64,000 nt of DNA from Cryobacterium mannosilyticum (GTDB lineage: Bacteria; Actinomycetota; Actinomycetes; Actinomycetales; Microbacteriaceae), in the NCBI RefSeq assembly GCF_004402705.1, contig NZ_SOFM01000043.1, positions 1 through 64,000 of the forward strand, read 5' to 3'. The notes under the pieces were generated by a model. That model did not search any database. It was not told the DNA's origin and saw nothing but the letters and a program-made list of their open reading frames with translations. Numbering within the stretch: position 1 is the stretch's first letter; each line of letters opens with the position of its first letter. Both the position numbers and the translations under genes were made by a program. Shown in pieces: positions 23,090-31,310 of this stretch.

Positions 23090-24904
23090 TCAGTACTTCC
23101 TTTCCATCGGCTGGTAGCGCGTGATGGTGACGGGCTTCCAGTCGAGCGCGATGTGGTCGGCCGCGTCGGCCGACAGAGGGTCACCGGTCAGATACGCCAT
23201 GGTGTGCACGAGGTAGTTCTCGTCGTCGCGCAGCGGGAAGTCGTCGCGCATGTGGCCGCCGCGGCTCTCCTTGCGGTTGCGGGCCGAGTACACGACCACC
23301 TCGGCCAGGTCGAGCAGGAAGCCGAGTTCGACGGCCTCGAGCAGGTCGGTGTTGAACCGGCGGCCCTTGTCCTGCACGCCGATGTTCTTGTACCGCTCGC
23401 GCAGGCCGTGGATGACGTTGGTGACGTCGGAGAGCGACTCGTCGGTGCGGAAGACCTGCGCCTTCGCGTCCATGGTCTCCTGCAGTTCCTTGCGGAGCAC
23501 CGCGATGCGTTCGGTTCCGGTCGACGAACGGATGCCCTCGAGCAGTCCGCGCACGGCCTTCGCCGGGTCGGCGGGCAGCGGCACGAACTCGGCCGTCTTG
23601 ACGTACTCGACGGCGTTGTTCCCGGCGCGTTTTCCGAACACGTTGATGTCCAGCAGCGAGTTGGTGCCGAGCCGGTTCGAGCCGTGCACCGACACGCAGG
23701 CGCATTCGCCGGCCGCGTAGAGGCCGGGCACGACGGTGGTGTTGTTCCGCAGCACCTCGGCGTTGACGTTGGTCGGGATGCCGCCCATCGCGTAGTGCGC
23801 GGTCGGCATCACCGGAACCGGCTCGGTGACCGGGTCGACGCCGAGGTAGGTGCGGGCGAACTCGGTGATGTCGGGCAGCTTGGTCTCCAGCACCTCGGCG
23901 CCCAGGTGGGTGCAGTCCAGGTACAGGTAGTCCTTGTTCGGTCCGGCGCCGCGGCCCTCCGCGACCTCCTTGACCATGCAGCGGGCGATGATGTCGCGCG
24001 GGGCGAGGTCCTTGATCGTGGGGGCGTAGCGTTCCATGAACCGTTCGCCGGCGGCGTTGCGGAGGATGGCTCCCTCGCCGCGGGCGCCCTCGGTCAGCAG
24101 GATGCCGAGCCCGGCGAGGCCGGTCGGGTGGAACTGGAAGAACTCCATGTCCTCGAGCGGCAGGCCCTTGCGCCAGATGATGCCGACGCCGTCGCCGGTG
24201 AGGGTGTGCGCGTTCGAGGTGGTCTTGTAGATCTTGCCGAACCCGCCGGTGGCGAAGATGAACGCCTTGCCCTGGAAGACGTGCAGTTCACCGGTCGACA
24301 GGTCGAGGGCGACGACGGCGGACGGCTGGTCGACGCCGTCGACCGGTGTCATGACCAGGTCGAGCACGTAGTACTCGTTGAAGAAGTTGATGCCCCGCTT
24401 GACGCAGTTCTGGTACAGGGTCTGCAGGATCATGTGGCCGGTGCGGTCGGCGGCGTAGCAGGCCCGGCGAACGGGCGCCTTGCCGTGGTCGCTGGTGTGG
24501 CCGCCGAACCGGCGCTGGTCGATCTTTCCCTCCGGCGTGCGGTTGAACGGCAGGCCCATGTTCTCGAGGTCGATGACCGCGTCGATGGCCTCCTTGGCGA
24601 GGATCTCGGCCGCGTCCTGGTCGACGAGGTAGTCGCCGCCCTTGACGGTGTCGAAGGTGTGCCATTCCCAGTTGTCTTCTTCGACGTTGGCGAGGGCCGC
24701 GGCCATCCCGCCCTGCGCCGCGCCCGTGTGCGAGCGGGTCGGGTAGAGCTTGGAGATCACGGCGGTGCTGGCGCCGGGGCCGGCCTCGATGGCGGCACGC
24801 ATGCCGGCCCCACCTGCCCCCACGATCACGATGTCGAACTGGTGGTAGTGAACGCCATCGACGATGGTGGACTCCGTGGGTGCTGTTGTGGGTGCATCCG
24901 TCAT
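23090..24904 (-). CDS. sdhA: Succinate dehydrogenase flavoprotein subunit
   Basis: SdhA oxidises succinate to fumarate in the TCA cycle. The 604-residue product has the FAD motif HQFDIVIVGAGGAGMRAA and the flavin-attachment segment TRSHTGAAQGGMAAAL, where the histidine forms the covalent FAD bond. It also has the active-site region HPTGLAGLGILLTEGARGEG and HGSNRLGTNSLLDINVFGKRAG. Length and motifs are complete. The gene follows sdhD with an 18-base gap. Confidence 0.97.
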   Translation of the reverse strand: MTDAPTTAPTESTIVDGVHYHQFDIVIVGAGGAGMRAAIEAGPGASTAVISKLYPTRSHTGAAQGGMAAALANVEEDNWEWHTFDTVKGGDYLVDQDAAEILAKEAIDAVIDLENMGLPFNRTPEGKIDQRRFGGHTSDHGKAPVRRACYAADRTGHMILQTLYQNCVKRGINFFNEYYVLDLVMTPVDGVDQPSAVVALDLSTGELHVFQGKAFIFATGGFGKIYKTTSNAHTLTGDGVGIIWRKGLPLEDMEFFQFHPTGLAGLGILLTEGARGEGAILRNAAGERFMERYAPTIKDLAPRDIIARCMVKEVAEGRGAGPNKDYLYLDCTHLGAEVLETKLPDITEFARTYLGVDPVTEPVPVMPTAHYAMGGIPTNVNAEVLRNNTTVVPGLYAAGECACVSVHGSNRLGTNSLLDINVFGKRAGNNAVEYVKTAEFVPLPADPAKAVRGLLEGIRSSTGTERIAVLRKELQETMDAKAQVFRTDESLSDVTNVIHGLRERYKNIGVQDKGRRFNTDLLEAVELGFLLDLAEVVVYSARNRKESRGGHMRDDFPLRDDENYLVHTMAYLTGDPLSADAADHIALDWKPVTITRYQPMERKY

Positions 24905-24922
24905 GGTGTGTGTGTGCAGCTC

Positions 24923-25375
24923 CTAGTTGGCCGAGCAGAACGAGGGAAGAAGGTCGGCAGGGGATCCGGCCGGGCAGGCGTCGAAGGTGTAGATGACGAG
25001 CGTGCCGAGCACGATCAGGATGACGACGGCGGCGAGGATCGACGACTTGAGGATGCCGCGGGTCAGGCGCGTCGTCGCATAGTCGTTGACCAGGGTGCGC
25101 ATGCCGTTGCCGCCGTGGATCAGGGCGAGCCAGAGCATCAGCACGTCCCAGGTCTGCCAGAACGGATTGGTGAGCTTGCCGGCGACGAAGGCGAAGTTGA
25201 GGGCGCTGACGCCCTCGCCGATCATCAGGTTGACGAAGAGGTGGCCGAAGATGAGCACGACCAGCACGACGCCGGAGGCGCGCATGTAGATCCAGCCCCA
25301 CTTCTCCCAGTTGATGCCGCGTTTCTTCGGCGAACGGGAGTAGGGGCTGCGGGGAGCTTCGAGTGTGGTTGACAT
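24923..25375 (-). CDS. sdhD: Succinate dehydrogenase membrane anchor subunit
   Basis: This 150-residue hydrophobic protein is one of two membrane anchors of succinate dehydrogenase. It has three predicted membrane helices: about 33-52 (SGVVLVVLIFGHLFVNLMIG), 75-92 (VLMLWLALIHGGNGMR) and 108-130. The histidine in IFGHLFVN or ALIHGGNG is a candidate heme ligand. AGGAGG precedes the ATG and overlaps the end of sdhC. The assignment rests on topology and position, as anchor subunits are poorly conserved. Confidence 0.9.
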   Translation of the reverse strand: MSTTLEAPRSPYSRSPKKRGINWEKWGWIYMRASGVVLVVLIFGHLFVNLMIGEGVSALNFAFVAGKLTNPFWQTWDVLMLWLALIHGGNGMRTLVNDYATTRLTRGILKSSILAAVVILIVLGTLVIYTFDACPAGSPADLLPSFCSAN

Positions 25376-25386
25376 GTCTGCGCCTC

Positions 25387-25803
25387 CTAGTCGCTGAAGA
25401 CGTTCATCAGGTGGCGAGGAACGAAGGCCAGCATCGTGACGACCCAGAGGCCGATCACGACGTAGAACATGACCTTCTGGTACTTCGCGTTCCAGAAGTC
25501 GATCAGGATGATCCGCAGCCCGTTGAACGCGTGGAACACGATCGCCGCGACGAGCGCGGTCTCACCGAGTCCCATGATCGGCGTCTGGTAGCTGGAGATG
25601 ACCCCGTTGTACGCCTCCGGGCTGACGCGCACGAGCGCGGTGTCCAGAATGTGGACCAGCAGAAAGAAGAAGATCGCCACACCGGTGATGCGGTGCAGGA
25701 CCCATGACCACATGCCCTCGCGGCCCCGGTACAGGGTGCCGGCGGGGCGACGTGATGTCGTCTTCTGCTGGGATGCAAGTGTCTCTGCCGATTGCTGTGG
25801 CAT
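25387..25803 (-). CDS. sdhC: Succinate dehydrogenase cytochrome b556 subunit
   Basis: SdhC is the first gene of sdhCDAB and the second membrane anchor. The 138-residue product carries the family signature LYRGREGMWSWVLHRITGVAIFFFLLVHILDTAL (about 24-57), in which the histidines are heme-ligand candidates, and HAFNGLRIILIDFW. Three helices are predicted. I set the start at MPQQSAET, which has GGGAGGG upstream. The longer upstream frame runs into the promoter region. A TAGGAT box at 25875-25880 may be its -10. Confidence 0.92.
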   Translation of the reverse strand: MPQQSAETLASQQKTTSRRPAGTLYRGREGMWSWVLHRITGVAIFFFLLVHILDTALVRVSPEAYNGVISSYQTPIMGLGETALVAAIVFHAFNGLRIILIDFWNAKYQKVMFYVVIGLWVVTMLAFVPRHLMNVFSD

Positions 25804-25916
25804 GACCAACCCTCCCTGGCTGATAACGGCCCCGACGATGTCAGGACGACGGTGCGCAGAACGCACGTAAGACCATCCTAAGTGTCTCTGCGCCGAGATA
25901 TTATCCCCGGGCCCGG

Positions 25917-27071
25917 CTAGCGCTGCATTGACAGCGGAACCGACACCGTGGCCCGCACGGCGGCGCGTTCGTCGACGACCTGTTCGTAGTAGCCGAGCAG
26001 GGTGCCGCACACGTTTTCCCAGGACCGGCCGAGCACGCCGCGGCGTCCGGCCTCGCCCATCCGGTGCCGGAGCGGGGCGTCTGCGGCCAGCAGGGAGACG
26101 CACCGGCGCAGGTCCCGCTCGTCGTCGGGGGTGAACAGGAGGCCGTTCTCGCCGTGAGCCACCAGGTCGATCGGGCCGCCGGCGTGCGGGGCCACCACGG
26201 GCAGGCCGGCGGCGTGCGCCTCCTGGATGGTCTGGCCGAAGGTCTCCTCGGTGCCGGCGTGCAGGAAGATGTCGAAACTCGCATACGCCGCGGCCAGCTC
26301 CGGCCCGGAAAGGCGGCCCAGCCAGGTCACCGGCATCCCGGTGAGCTCCCGTCGGATCTGCGGCACGGACGGCCCGTCGCCGACGAGGGCGAGACGGATG
26401 CCGGGCACGCCGCGCAGCGCCCGGAACCGCTCGACCTGCTTCTCCGGCGCCATCCGGCCGACGTAGCCCACGACCACCTCGCCGTTCGGGGCCAGCCGGC
26501 GGCGCAGGGCGGCCACCGCGGGGTCGCCGCGGTGGTTCGGGTGGTAGCCGACGAGGTCGACCCCGCGGGTCCAGCGGGCCAGCCGTCGCACCCCGACCCG
26601 GCGGAGGTCCAGCATCGACGCCGTCGACGGCACCAGGGTCAGGTCGGCGCCCTCATGAACCCACTTCACGAAGCGCCAGGCCGCGTTGGCGGCCTGGCCG
26701 AGCTTGTTCCGGCGGGCGTAGCCGGCCACATCCGTCTGGAACACGGCGACACTGGGGATGCCCTGCCGGTTCGCCGCGGCGATCCCCTGGGCGCCGAGCA
26801 GGAACGGTGAGGCCGCGTGCAGAACGTCAGGGCCGAAGTCCGCGAGAAGCCGGTGCACCTGCGGACTGGGCATCCCCACCGGGAACTGGCGGTAGGACAG
26901 CGCCGGCACGCTGTGCACGGGAAAACCCGCGTACTCGGCCGGAGCGCCGGACGGGGCGATCAGCATGGCCTCGTGGCCGGTACGCGCCAGATGCTCGAGC
27001 ACCTTGCAGACGCTGGTGGTGACGCCGCTGACGGTGGGCAGGAAACTTTCGGTGATGAGCGCAACCCTCAT
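25917..27071 (-). CDS. GT4 glycosyltransferase, probable GDP-mannose-dependent mannosyltransferase
   Basis: The 384-residue product is a GT-B fold glycosyltransferase of family 4. The N-terminal domain starts MRVALITESFLPTVSGVTTSV. The C-terminal donor-binding domain has VVVGYVGRMAPEKQVERF (about 204-221) and the E-x7-E type motif in HAGTEETFGQTIQEAHAAGLPVVAP. It resembles the MgtA type of phosphatidyl-inositol mannoside or glycolipid mannosyltransferase in actinobacteria. Divergence from manC, which makes GDP-mannose, supports that. The acceptor is unknown. TAGCCT six bases before the ATG suggests a leaderless mRNA. Confidence 0.85.
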   Translation of the reverse strand: MRVALITESFLPTVSGVTTSVCKVLEHLARTGHEAMLIAPSGAPAEYAGFPVHSVPALSYRQFPVGMPSPQVHRLLADFGPDVLHAASPFLLGAQGIAAANRQGIPSVAVFQTDVAGYARRNKLGQAANAAWRFVKWVHEGADLTLVPSTASMLDLRRVGVRRLARWTRGVDLVGYHPNHRGDPAVAALRRRLAPNGEVVVGYVGRMAPEKQVERFRALRGVPGIRLALVGDGPSVPQIRRELTGMPVTWLGRLSGPELAAAYASFDIFLHAGTEETFGQTIQEAHAAGLPVVAPHAGGPIDLVAHGENGLLFTPDDERDLRRCVSLLAADAPLRHRMGEAGRRGVLGRSWENVCGTLLGYYEQVVDERAAVRATVSVPLSMQR

Positions 27072-27077
27072 GCTGCG

Positions 27078-27083
27078 AGGCTA
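27078..27083 (-). promoter_or_regulatory. -10 box for leaderless GT4 gene
   Basis: TAGCCT is separated from the ATG by six bases. The divergent manC has an equivalent box 55 bases away. Confidence 0.5.
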
Positions 27084-27137
27084 GGCAGCCGCCGCGTCCG
27101 GCCGGTGAATGCACGGTGAACGGCTGCGTTCGAGCGG

Positions 27138-27143
27138 TAGTCT
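27138..27143 (+). promoter_or_regulatory. -10 box for leaderless manC
   Basis: TAGTCT lies six bases before the GTG start of manC, with no room for a ribosome binding site. Confidence 0.5.
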
Positions 27144-27149
27144 GGCCGG

Positions 27150-28271
27150 GTGCCAGCTACCTCAGACGCCCTCGCTCGGTTCTACAGCGTGATCCCGGCG
27201 GGTGGGATCGGCTCACGCTTGTGGCCGCTCTCGCGCGCCGACGCTCCCAAGTTCCTGCACGACCTGACCGGGTCAGGGCAGACCCTGCTGCGCGACACCT
27301 GGGACCGGCTCGCGCCGCTCTCCGGCGACCAGCGGATCATGGTCGTGACCGGCCGCGCGCACCGCGCGGCCGTCGAGGCCCAGCTCCCCGAACTGGCCGA
27401 CCACAACGTCGTGCTGGAAAGCGAGCCGCGGGAGTCCACCGCGGCGATCGGCCTGGCCGCTGCGATCCTCGAGAAGCGCGAGCCCGGCGTGATCATCGGC
27501 TCCTTCGCCGCCGACCACGTGATCAAGGGACCGATCCTGTTCCGCCAGGCAGTGGCCGAGGCCGTCGCCGCCGCCGATGCCGGCTACATCGTCACCATCG
27601 GCATCCGCCCCACCGAACCGGCCATCGGCTTCGGGTACATCAAGACCTCCGGTGCGCTCGACATCATCGGCGCCGACAGCGCCCTCTCGGTCGACTCCTT
27701 CGTGGAGAAGCCCGACCTGGCCACTGCCCGCGGATACCTGAAGAACGGCCACTACCTGTGGAACGCCGGAATGTTCATCGCGCGGGCCGATCGCCTGCTC
27801 GAGGAGATCGGCGCCGCCGAGCCCGAGCTGCTAGCCGGCCTGCTCGAACTCGCCGAGGTCTGGGACACCCCGCGCCGCGGCGCGGTCGTCGACCGGGTCT
27901 GGCCGCGGCTGAAGAAGATCGCGATCGACTACTCGGTCGCCGAGCCCGTCGCGGCCAAAGGCAAACTCGCCGTGATCCCCGGCCAGTTCGACTGGGACGA
28001 CGTGGGTGACTTCGCCTCGATCGCGAAGATCCACGCGAACGGCCGCAAGCGGGACCTGGCCATCCTCGGCGAGGGAGCCCGGGTGCTCGCCGATTCGTCC
28101 AGCGGAATCGTGGTCAGCCACACCGGGCGCATGATCGCCCTGATCGGCGTCGAGGACATCGTCGTGGTCGACACGCCGGACGCGCTGCTCGTCACCACCA
28201 GCGCGAACGCGCAGAAAGTCAAGGCCGTCGTCGACGCGTTGAAGCTCTCCGGAAGCACCGACGTCCTCTGA
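27150..28271 (+). CDS. manC: Mannose-1-phosphate guanylyltransferase
   Basis: ManC makes GDP-mannose from GTP and mannose 1-phosphate for cell-envelope mannan or lipomannan and glycolipids. The 373-residue product has the nucleotidyltransferase signature FYSVIPAGGIGSRLWPLSRADAPKFL (about 11-36), the GSFAADHVIKG segment, FVEKPD, and the NGHYLWNAGMFIARA motif near residues 197-211. It lacks the C-terminal isomerase domain of bifunctional forms. It is divergent from a probable mannosyltransferase gene that would use its product. Confidence 0.93.
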   Translation: MPATSDALARFYSVIPAGGIGSRLWPLSRADAPKFLHDLTGSGQTLLRDTWDRLAPLSGDQRIMVVTGRAHRAAVEAQLPELADHNVVLESEPRESTAAIGLAAAILEKREPGVIIGSFAADHVIKGPILFRQAVAEAVAAADAGYIVTIGIRPTEPAIGFGYIKTSGALDIIGADSALSVDSFVEKPDLATARGYLKNGHYLWNAGMFIARADRLLEEIGAAEPELLAGLLELAEVWDTPRRGAVVDRVWPRLKKIAIDYSVAEPVAAKGKLAVIPGQFDWDDVGDFASIAKIHANGRKRDLAILGEGARVLADSSSGIVVSHTGRMIALIGVEDIVVVDTPDALLVTTSANAQKVKAVVDALKLSGSTDVL

Positions 28272-28406
28272 CCCGTCCGGCCGGTGAGGCCGGTGCCGCC
28301 GGCCGGCCAGCGGACGCCGGACAATTCTCCCGATGCGAGACGCATTCGCGCCGCCGCGGCGGCGCCTATGTCGCGGCTTGGTAACCATTCGGTTGCAGCC
28401 CGAGTT

Positions 28407-28420
28407 TGCTCATCTGAGCA
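28407..28420. promoter_or_regulatory. Palindrome upstream of the BMP lipoprotein gene
   Basis: TGCTCA-TC-TGAGCA is a perfect 14-bp palindrome 74 bases before the TTG start. It is a candidate operator for the nucleoside-uptake operon. GAGCA half-sites recur in the promoter region of the downstream ATPase gene. Confidence 0.4.
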
Positions 28421-28493
28421 GTGAAACATTCGGTAACGTGTAGTCCAACACAGCCCCCGCGGACCCACGCCGGGCGACCATAGGAGGTCAATC

Positions 28494-29597
28494 TTGACAA
28501 TCACGAAACGCAAGGCCGTTTTCAGCGGTCTTGCCACGCTCGGCGTTGTGGCCCTGCTCGCCGCTTGCGCGCCGGCACCGACCGACGGCGGATCCTCGGG
28601 AGACGCCGCGGCATCCGACTACCTGCCCTGCATCGTCTCCGACTTCGGCGGCTTCGACGACAAGTCGTTCAACCAGTCCAGCTTCGACGGCATCACCCAG
28701 GCCGCCGATGAGCTCGGCATCGAGTTCAAGCAGGCCGAGTCCAAGTCGGAAGACCAGTACGCCAGCAACACCAGCAGCATGGTCGACCAGGGCTGCAACT
28801 TCGTGCTGACCGTCGGCTTCGCCCTCGCTAACGCCACCCGCGACGCGGCCAAGGCAAGCCCCGACACGCACTTCGCCCTGATCGACTCCGCCATCTCCAA
28901 CGACGACTTCAGCCCGCTGACGCTCGACAACGTCAAGCCGGTGCTCTACGACACCGCGCAGGCCGCGTTCCTCGCCGGCTACCTCGCCGCCGGAACCAGC
29001 AAGACCGGAGTCGTCGGCACCTACGGCGGACTGCAGTTCCCGTCCGTCACCATCTTCATGGACGGTTTCGCCGACGGAGTGAAGTACTTCAACGACCAGA
29101 AGGGCAAGGACGTCAAGGTCCTCGGCTGGGACAAGGCCGCGCAGACCGGCCTGTTCGCCGGCAGCTTCGACGACATTAACCAGGGCAAGGCGCTCAGCAC
29201 CGGTCTGATCGACCAGGGCGCCGACATCATCCTCCCGGTCGCCGGACCGCTCTTCCAGGGCACCGCGCAGGCCATCCAGGACTCCGGCAAGGACGTCGCC
29301 ATCATCGGCGTGGACAGCGACCTGTTCGAGACCACGCCCGAGTTCAAAGCCCTGTACCTCACGTCGGTGCTCAAGCAGATGGCCGCGGCCACCAAGCAGA
29401 TCATCGTCGATGACTCGAAGGGTGACTTCACCTCCGACCCGTACGTGGGCACGCTCGAGAACAAGGGCGTCGACATCGCCCCGCTGCACGAGTGGGAGTC
29501 CAAGGTCGACCCCGCGCTCGTGAAGGAGGTCGACGCCATCAAGGCCGACATCATCAGCGGCAAGCTCAAGGTCGAGTCTCCCTCCACCCCGAAGTAA
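28494..29597 (+). CDS. BMP-family nucleoside-binding lipoprotein
   Basis: This 367-residue lipoprotein is the solute receptor of the downstream ABC transporter. It begins with a lipoprotein signal peptide (KRKAVFSGLATLGVVALLAAC) whose lipobox cysteine is Cys25. The mature part is a Bmp/PnrA-type binding domain: VSDFGGFDDKSFNQSSFDGI, FVLTVGFALANATRDAA and the AAFLAGYLAAGTSKTG segment. PnrA relatives bind purine nucleosides, and cdd and deoA downstream agree with nucleosides as substrate. The TTG start is preceded by a perfect AGGAGG. A strong terminator follows, so the receptor may be made in excess over the transporter. Confidence 0.92.
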   Translation: MTITKRKAVFSGLATLGVVALLAACAPAPTDGGSSGDAAASDYLPCIVSDFGGFDDKSFNQSSFDGITQAADELGIEFKQAESKSEDQYASNTSSMVDQGCNFVLTVGFALANATRDAAKASPDTHFALIDSAISNDDFSPLTLDNVKPVLYDTAQAAFLAGYLAAGTSKTGVVGTYGGLQFPSVTIFMDGFADGVKYFNDQKGKDVKVLGWDKAAQTGLFAGSFDDINQGKALSTGLIDQGADIILPVAGPLFQGTAQAIQDSGKDVAIIGVDSDLFETTPEFKALYLTSVLKQMAAATKQIIVDDSKGDFTSDPYVGTLENKGVDIAPLHEWESKVDPALVKEVDAIKADIISGKLKVESPSTPK

Positions 29598-29625
29598 CGA
29601 ACCACCTGCACCACCAGCAGCACAA

Positions 29626-29660
29626 TGCGGGGAGGCCAGCGACACGCTGGCCTCCCCGCA
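29626..29660 (+). terminator. Hairpin between receptor and transporter genes
   Basis: TGCGGGGAGGCCAGCG (29626-29641) and its exact inverse (29645-29660) form a 16-bp perfect stem with an ACA loop, followed by TCGGTT. It should reduce read-through from the lipoprotein gene into the ABC genes. Confidence 0.88.
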
Positions 29661-29690
29661 TCGGTTAACAGCGCCGATCAGTCACTCAGA

Positions 29691-29723
29691 AGAGCAGATC
29701 GGACCAACATATGAGCAAATCGG
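29691..29723. promoter_or_regulatory. Direct repeats upstream of the ABC ATPase gene
   Basis: AGAGCAGATCGG (29691-29702) and TGAGCAAATCGG (29712-29723) are near-identical direct repeats 21 bases apart, about two helical turns. They lie upstream of a possible -10 box, TAGAAT (29777-29782), placed seven bases before the ATG. They could bind a regulator of nucleoside uptake. Confidence 0.4.
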
Positions 29724-29789
29724 TTTGCACACGCCATCATTCGCGCAGGTAGCACCTCATCTGTTCGCCCACTCAATAGAATCGGGACT

Positions 29790-31310
29790 ATGAAGCTCGA
29801 ACTTCGCGGCATTACGAAGAAATTCGGTGCCCTGGTCGCGAACGACCACATCAACCTCACCGTCGAGGCTGGCGAAATCCATGCGCTGTTGGGCGAGAAC
29901 GGCGCTGGAAAGTCAACCCTCATGAACGTGCTCTACGGCCTGTACCGGGCCGAAGAGGGCGAGATCCTGCTTGACGACGTCGTTCAGCACTTTGCTGGGC
30001 CAGGCGACGCGATGGCCGCGGGGATCGGCATGGTGCACCAGCACTTCATGCTCATCCCGGTCTTCACGGTCGCCGAGAACGTCATGCTCGGTCACGAAGA
30101 CACCAAGACCGGCGGTCGCCTCGACCTGGCGGCGGCCCGCAAGCACGTGCGGGAGATTTCCGACCGGTTCGGCTTCGACGTCGACCCCGACGCCCTCGTC
30201 GAAGACCTCCCCGTCGGGGTGCAACAGCGGGTGGAGATCATCAAGGCCGTCTCCCGCGACGCGAAGGTGCTGGTCTTCGACGAGCCGACCGCGGTGCTCA
30301 CCCCGCAGGAGACCGACGAGCTCATGGTCATCATGCGCCAGCTCAAGGAGGCCGGCACCTCCATCGTCTTCATCACCCACAAACTGCGGGAGGTGCGGGC
30401 CGTCGCCGACCGGATCACCGTCATCCGTCTCGGCGCCGTCGTCGGCGAAGCCTCCCCGACCGCGACGAACGTGGAACTGGCCACCATGATGGTGGGCCGG
30501 GCGGTCGACCTCACGGTGGACAAGGCGCCCGCCGTTCCCGGGGACGCCGCCCTCGTCGTCAAGAACCTCAGCGTGCTCGACCCGCACGGCCAGGTCCTGG
30601 TCAACAACGTCAGCTTCGAGGTGCACAAGGGCGAGATCCTCGCAATAGCGGGGGTGCAGGGCAACGGCCAGACCGAACTCACCGAAGCCCTGATGGGCCT
30701 GCAGCCGCGCGTCTCCGGCGAGATCACCCTCGACGGCAAGTCCCTGCGCGGACACTCCGTGCGCCAGGTGCTCGAGGCCGGAGTCGGCTTCGTGCCGGAG
30801 GACCGCACCGAAGACGGGCTGGTCGGGGAGTTCACCATCGCCGAGAACCTCATGCTCGACCGCTCCAACGACGAACCGTTCGTGAAACGGTGGAACGTGC
30901 AGCGGGCGCTCCTGGCGAAGTTCGCGGGGGAGAAGGTCAAGGAATTCGACGTGCGCTCCCAGGGGATCGACACCCCGGTCGGGCGCCTCTCCGGAGGCAA
31001 CCAGCAGAAGGTCGTCCTGGCCCGTGAGCTCAGCCGCGACCTGCGCCTCTTCGTTGCGGCGCAACCCACCCGCGGCCTCGACGTCGGCTCGATCGAGTTC
31101 GTGCACGAACGCATCGTGGCCACCCGGGACGCCGGCACCCCGGTGGTCGTGATCTCGACCGAACTCGACGAGGTCGCGGCCCTGGCCGACCGGATCATGG
31201 TCATGTACCGCGGGCGCATCGTCGGCATCGTGCCGGGCGACACCCCCCGCGCAGTCCTCGGATTGATGATGGCGGGCGAAGCCCCCGCCGGAGAAGGAGC
31301 CGCAGCGTGA
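29790..31310 (+). CDS. Nucleoside ABC transporter, ATP-binding protein
   Basis: The 506-residue protein contains two fused nucleotide-binding domains, as in the sugar and nucleoside (CUT2/BMP) importers. The first (about 1-240) has Walker A GENGAGKST (35-43) and Walker B VLVFDEPTAVLTP. The second (about 250-495) has a degenerate Walker A (GVQGNGQTEL) and the signature LSGGNQQKVVLARELSRD. The usual Asp-Glu of its Walker B is changed to AAQPTRGLD, which is common in this family. Its stop overlaps the GTG of the first permease gene. Confidence 0.93.
   Translation: MKLELRGITKKFGALVANDHINLTVEAGEIHALLGENGAGKSTLMNVLYGLYRAEEGEILLDDVVQHFAGPGDAMAAGIGMVHQHFMLIPVFTVAENVMLGHEDTKTGGRLDLAAARKHVREISDRFGFDVDPDALVEDLPVGVQQRVEIIKAVSRDAKVLVFDEPTAVLTPQETDELMVIMRQLKEAGTSIVFITHKLREVRAVADRITVIRLGAVVGEASPTATNVELATMMVGRAVDLTVDKAPAVPGDAALVVKNLSVLDPHGQVLVNNVSFEVHKGEILAIAGVQGNGQTELTEALMGLQPRVSGEITLDGKSLRGHSVRQVLEAGVGFVPEDRTEDGLVGEFTIAENLMLDRSNDEPFVKRWNVQRALLAKFAGEKVKEFDVRSQGIDTPVGRLSGGNQQKVVLARELSRDLRLFVAAQPTRGLDVGSIEFVHERIVATRDAGTPVVVISTELDEVAALADRIMVMYRGRIVGIVPGDTPRAVLGLMMAGEAPAGEGAAA

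Noticed and set aside
22253..25372. 1039-codon plus-strand frame across sdhBAD
   Set aside because: It lies opposite three certain succinate dehydrogenase genes and has no recognisable motif. It is an antisense by-product of GC3 bias.
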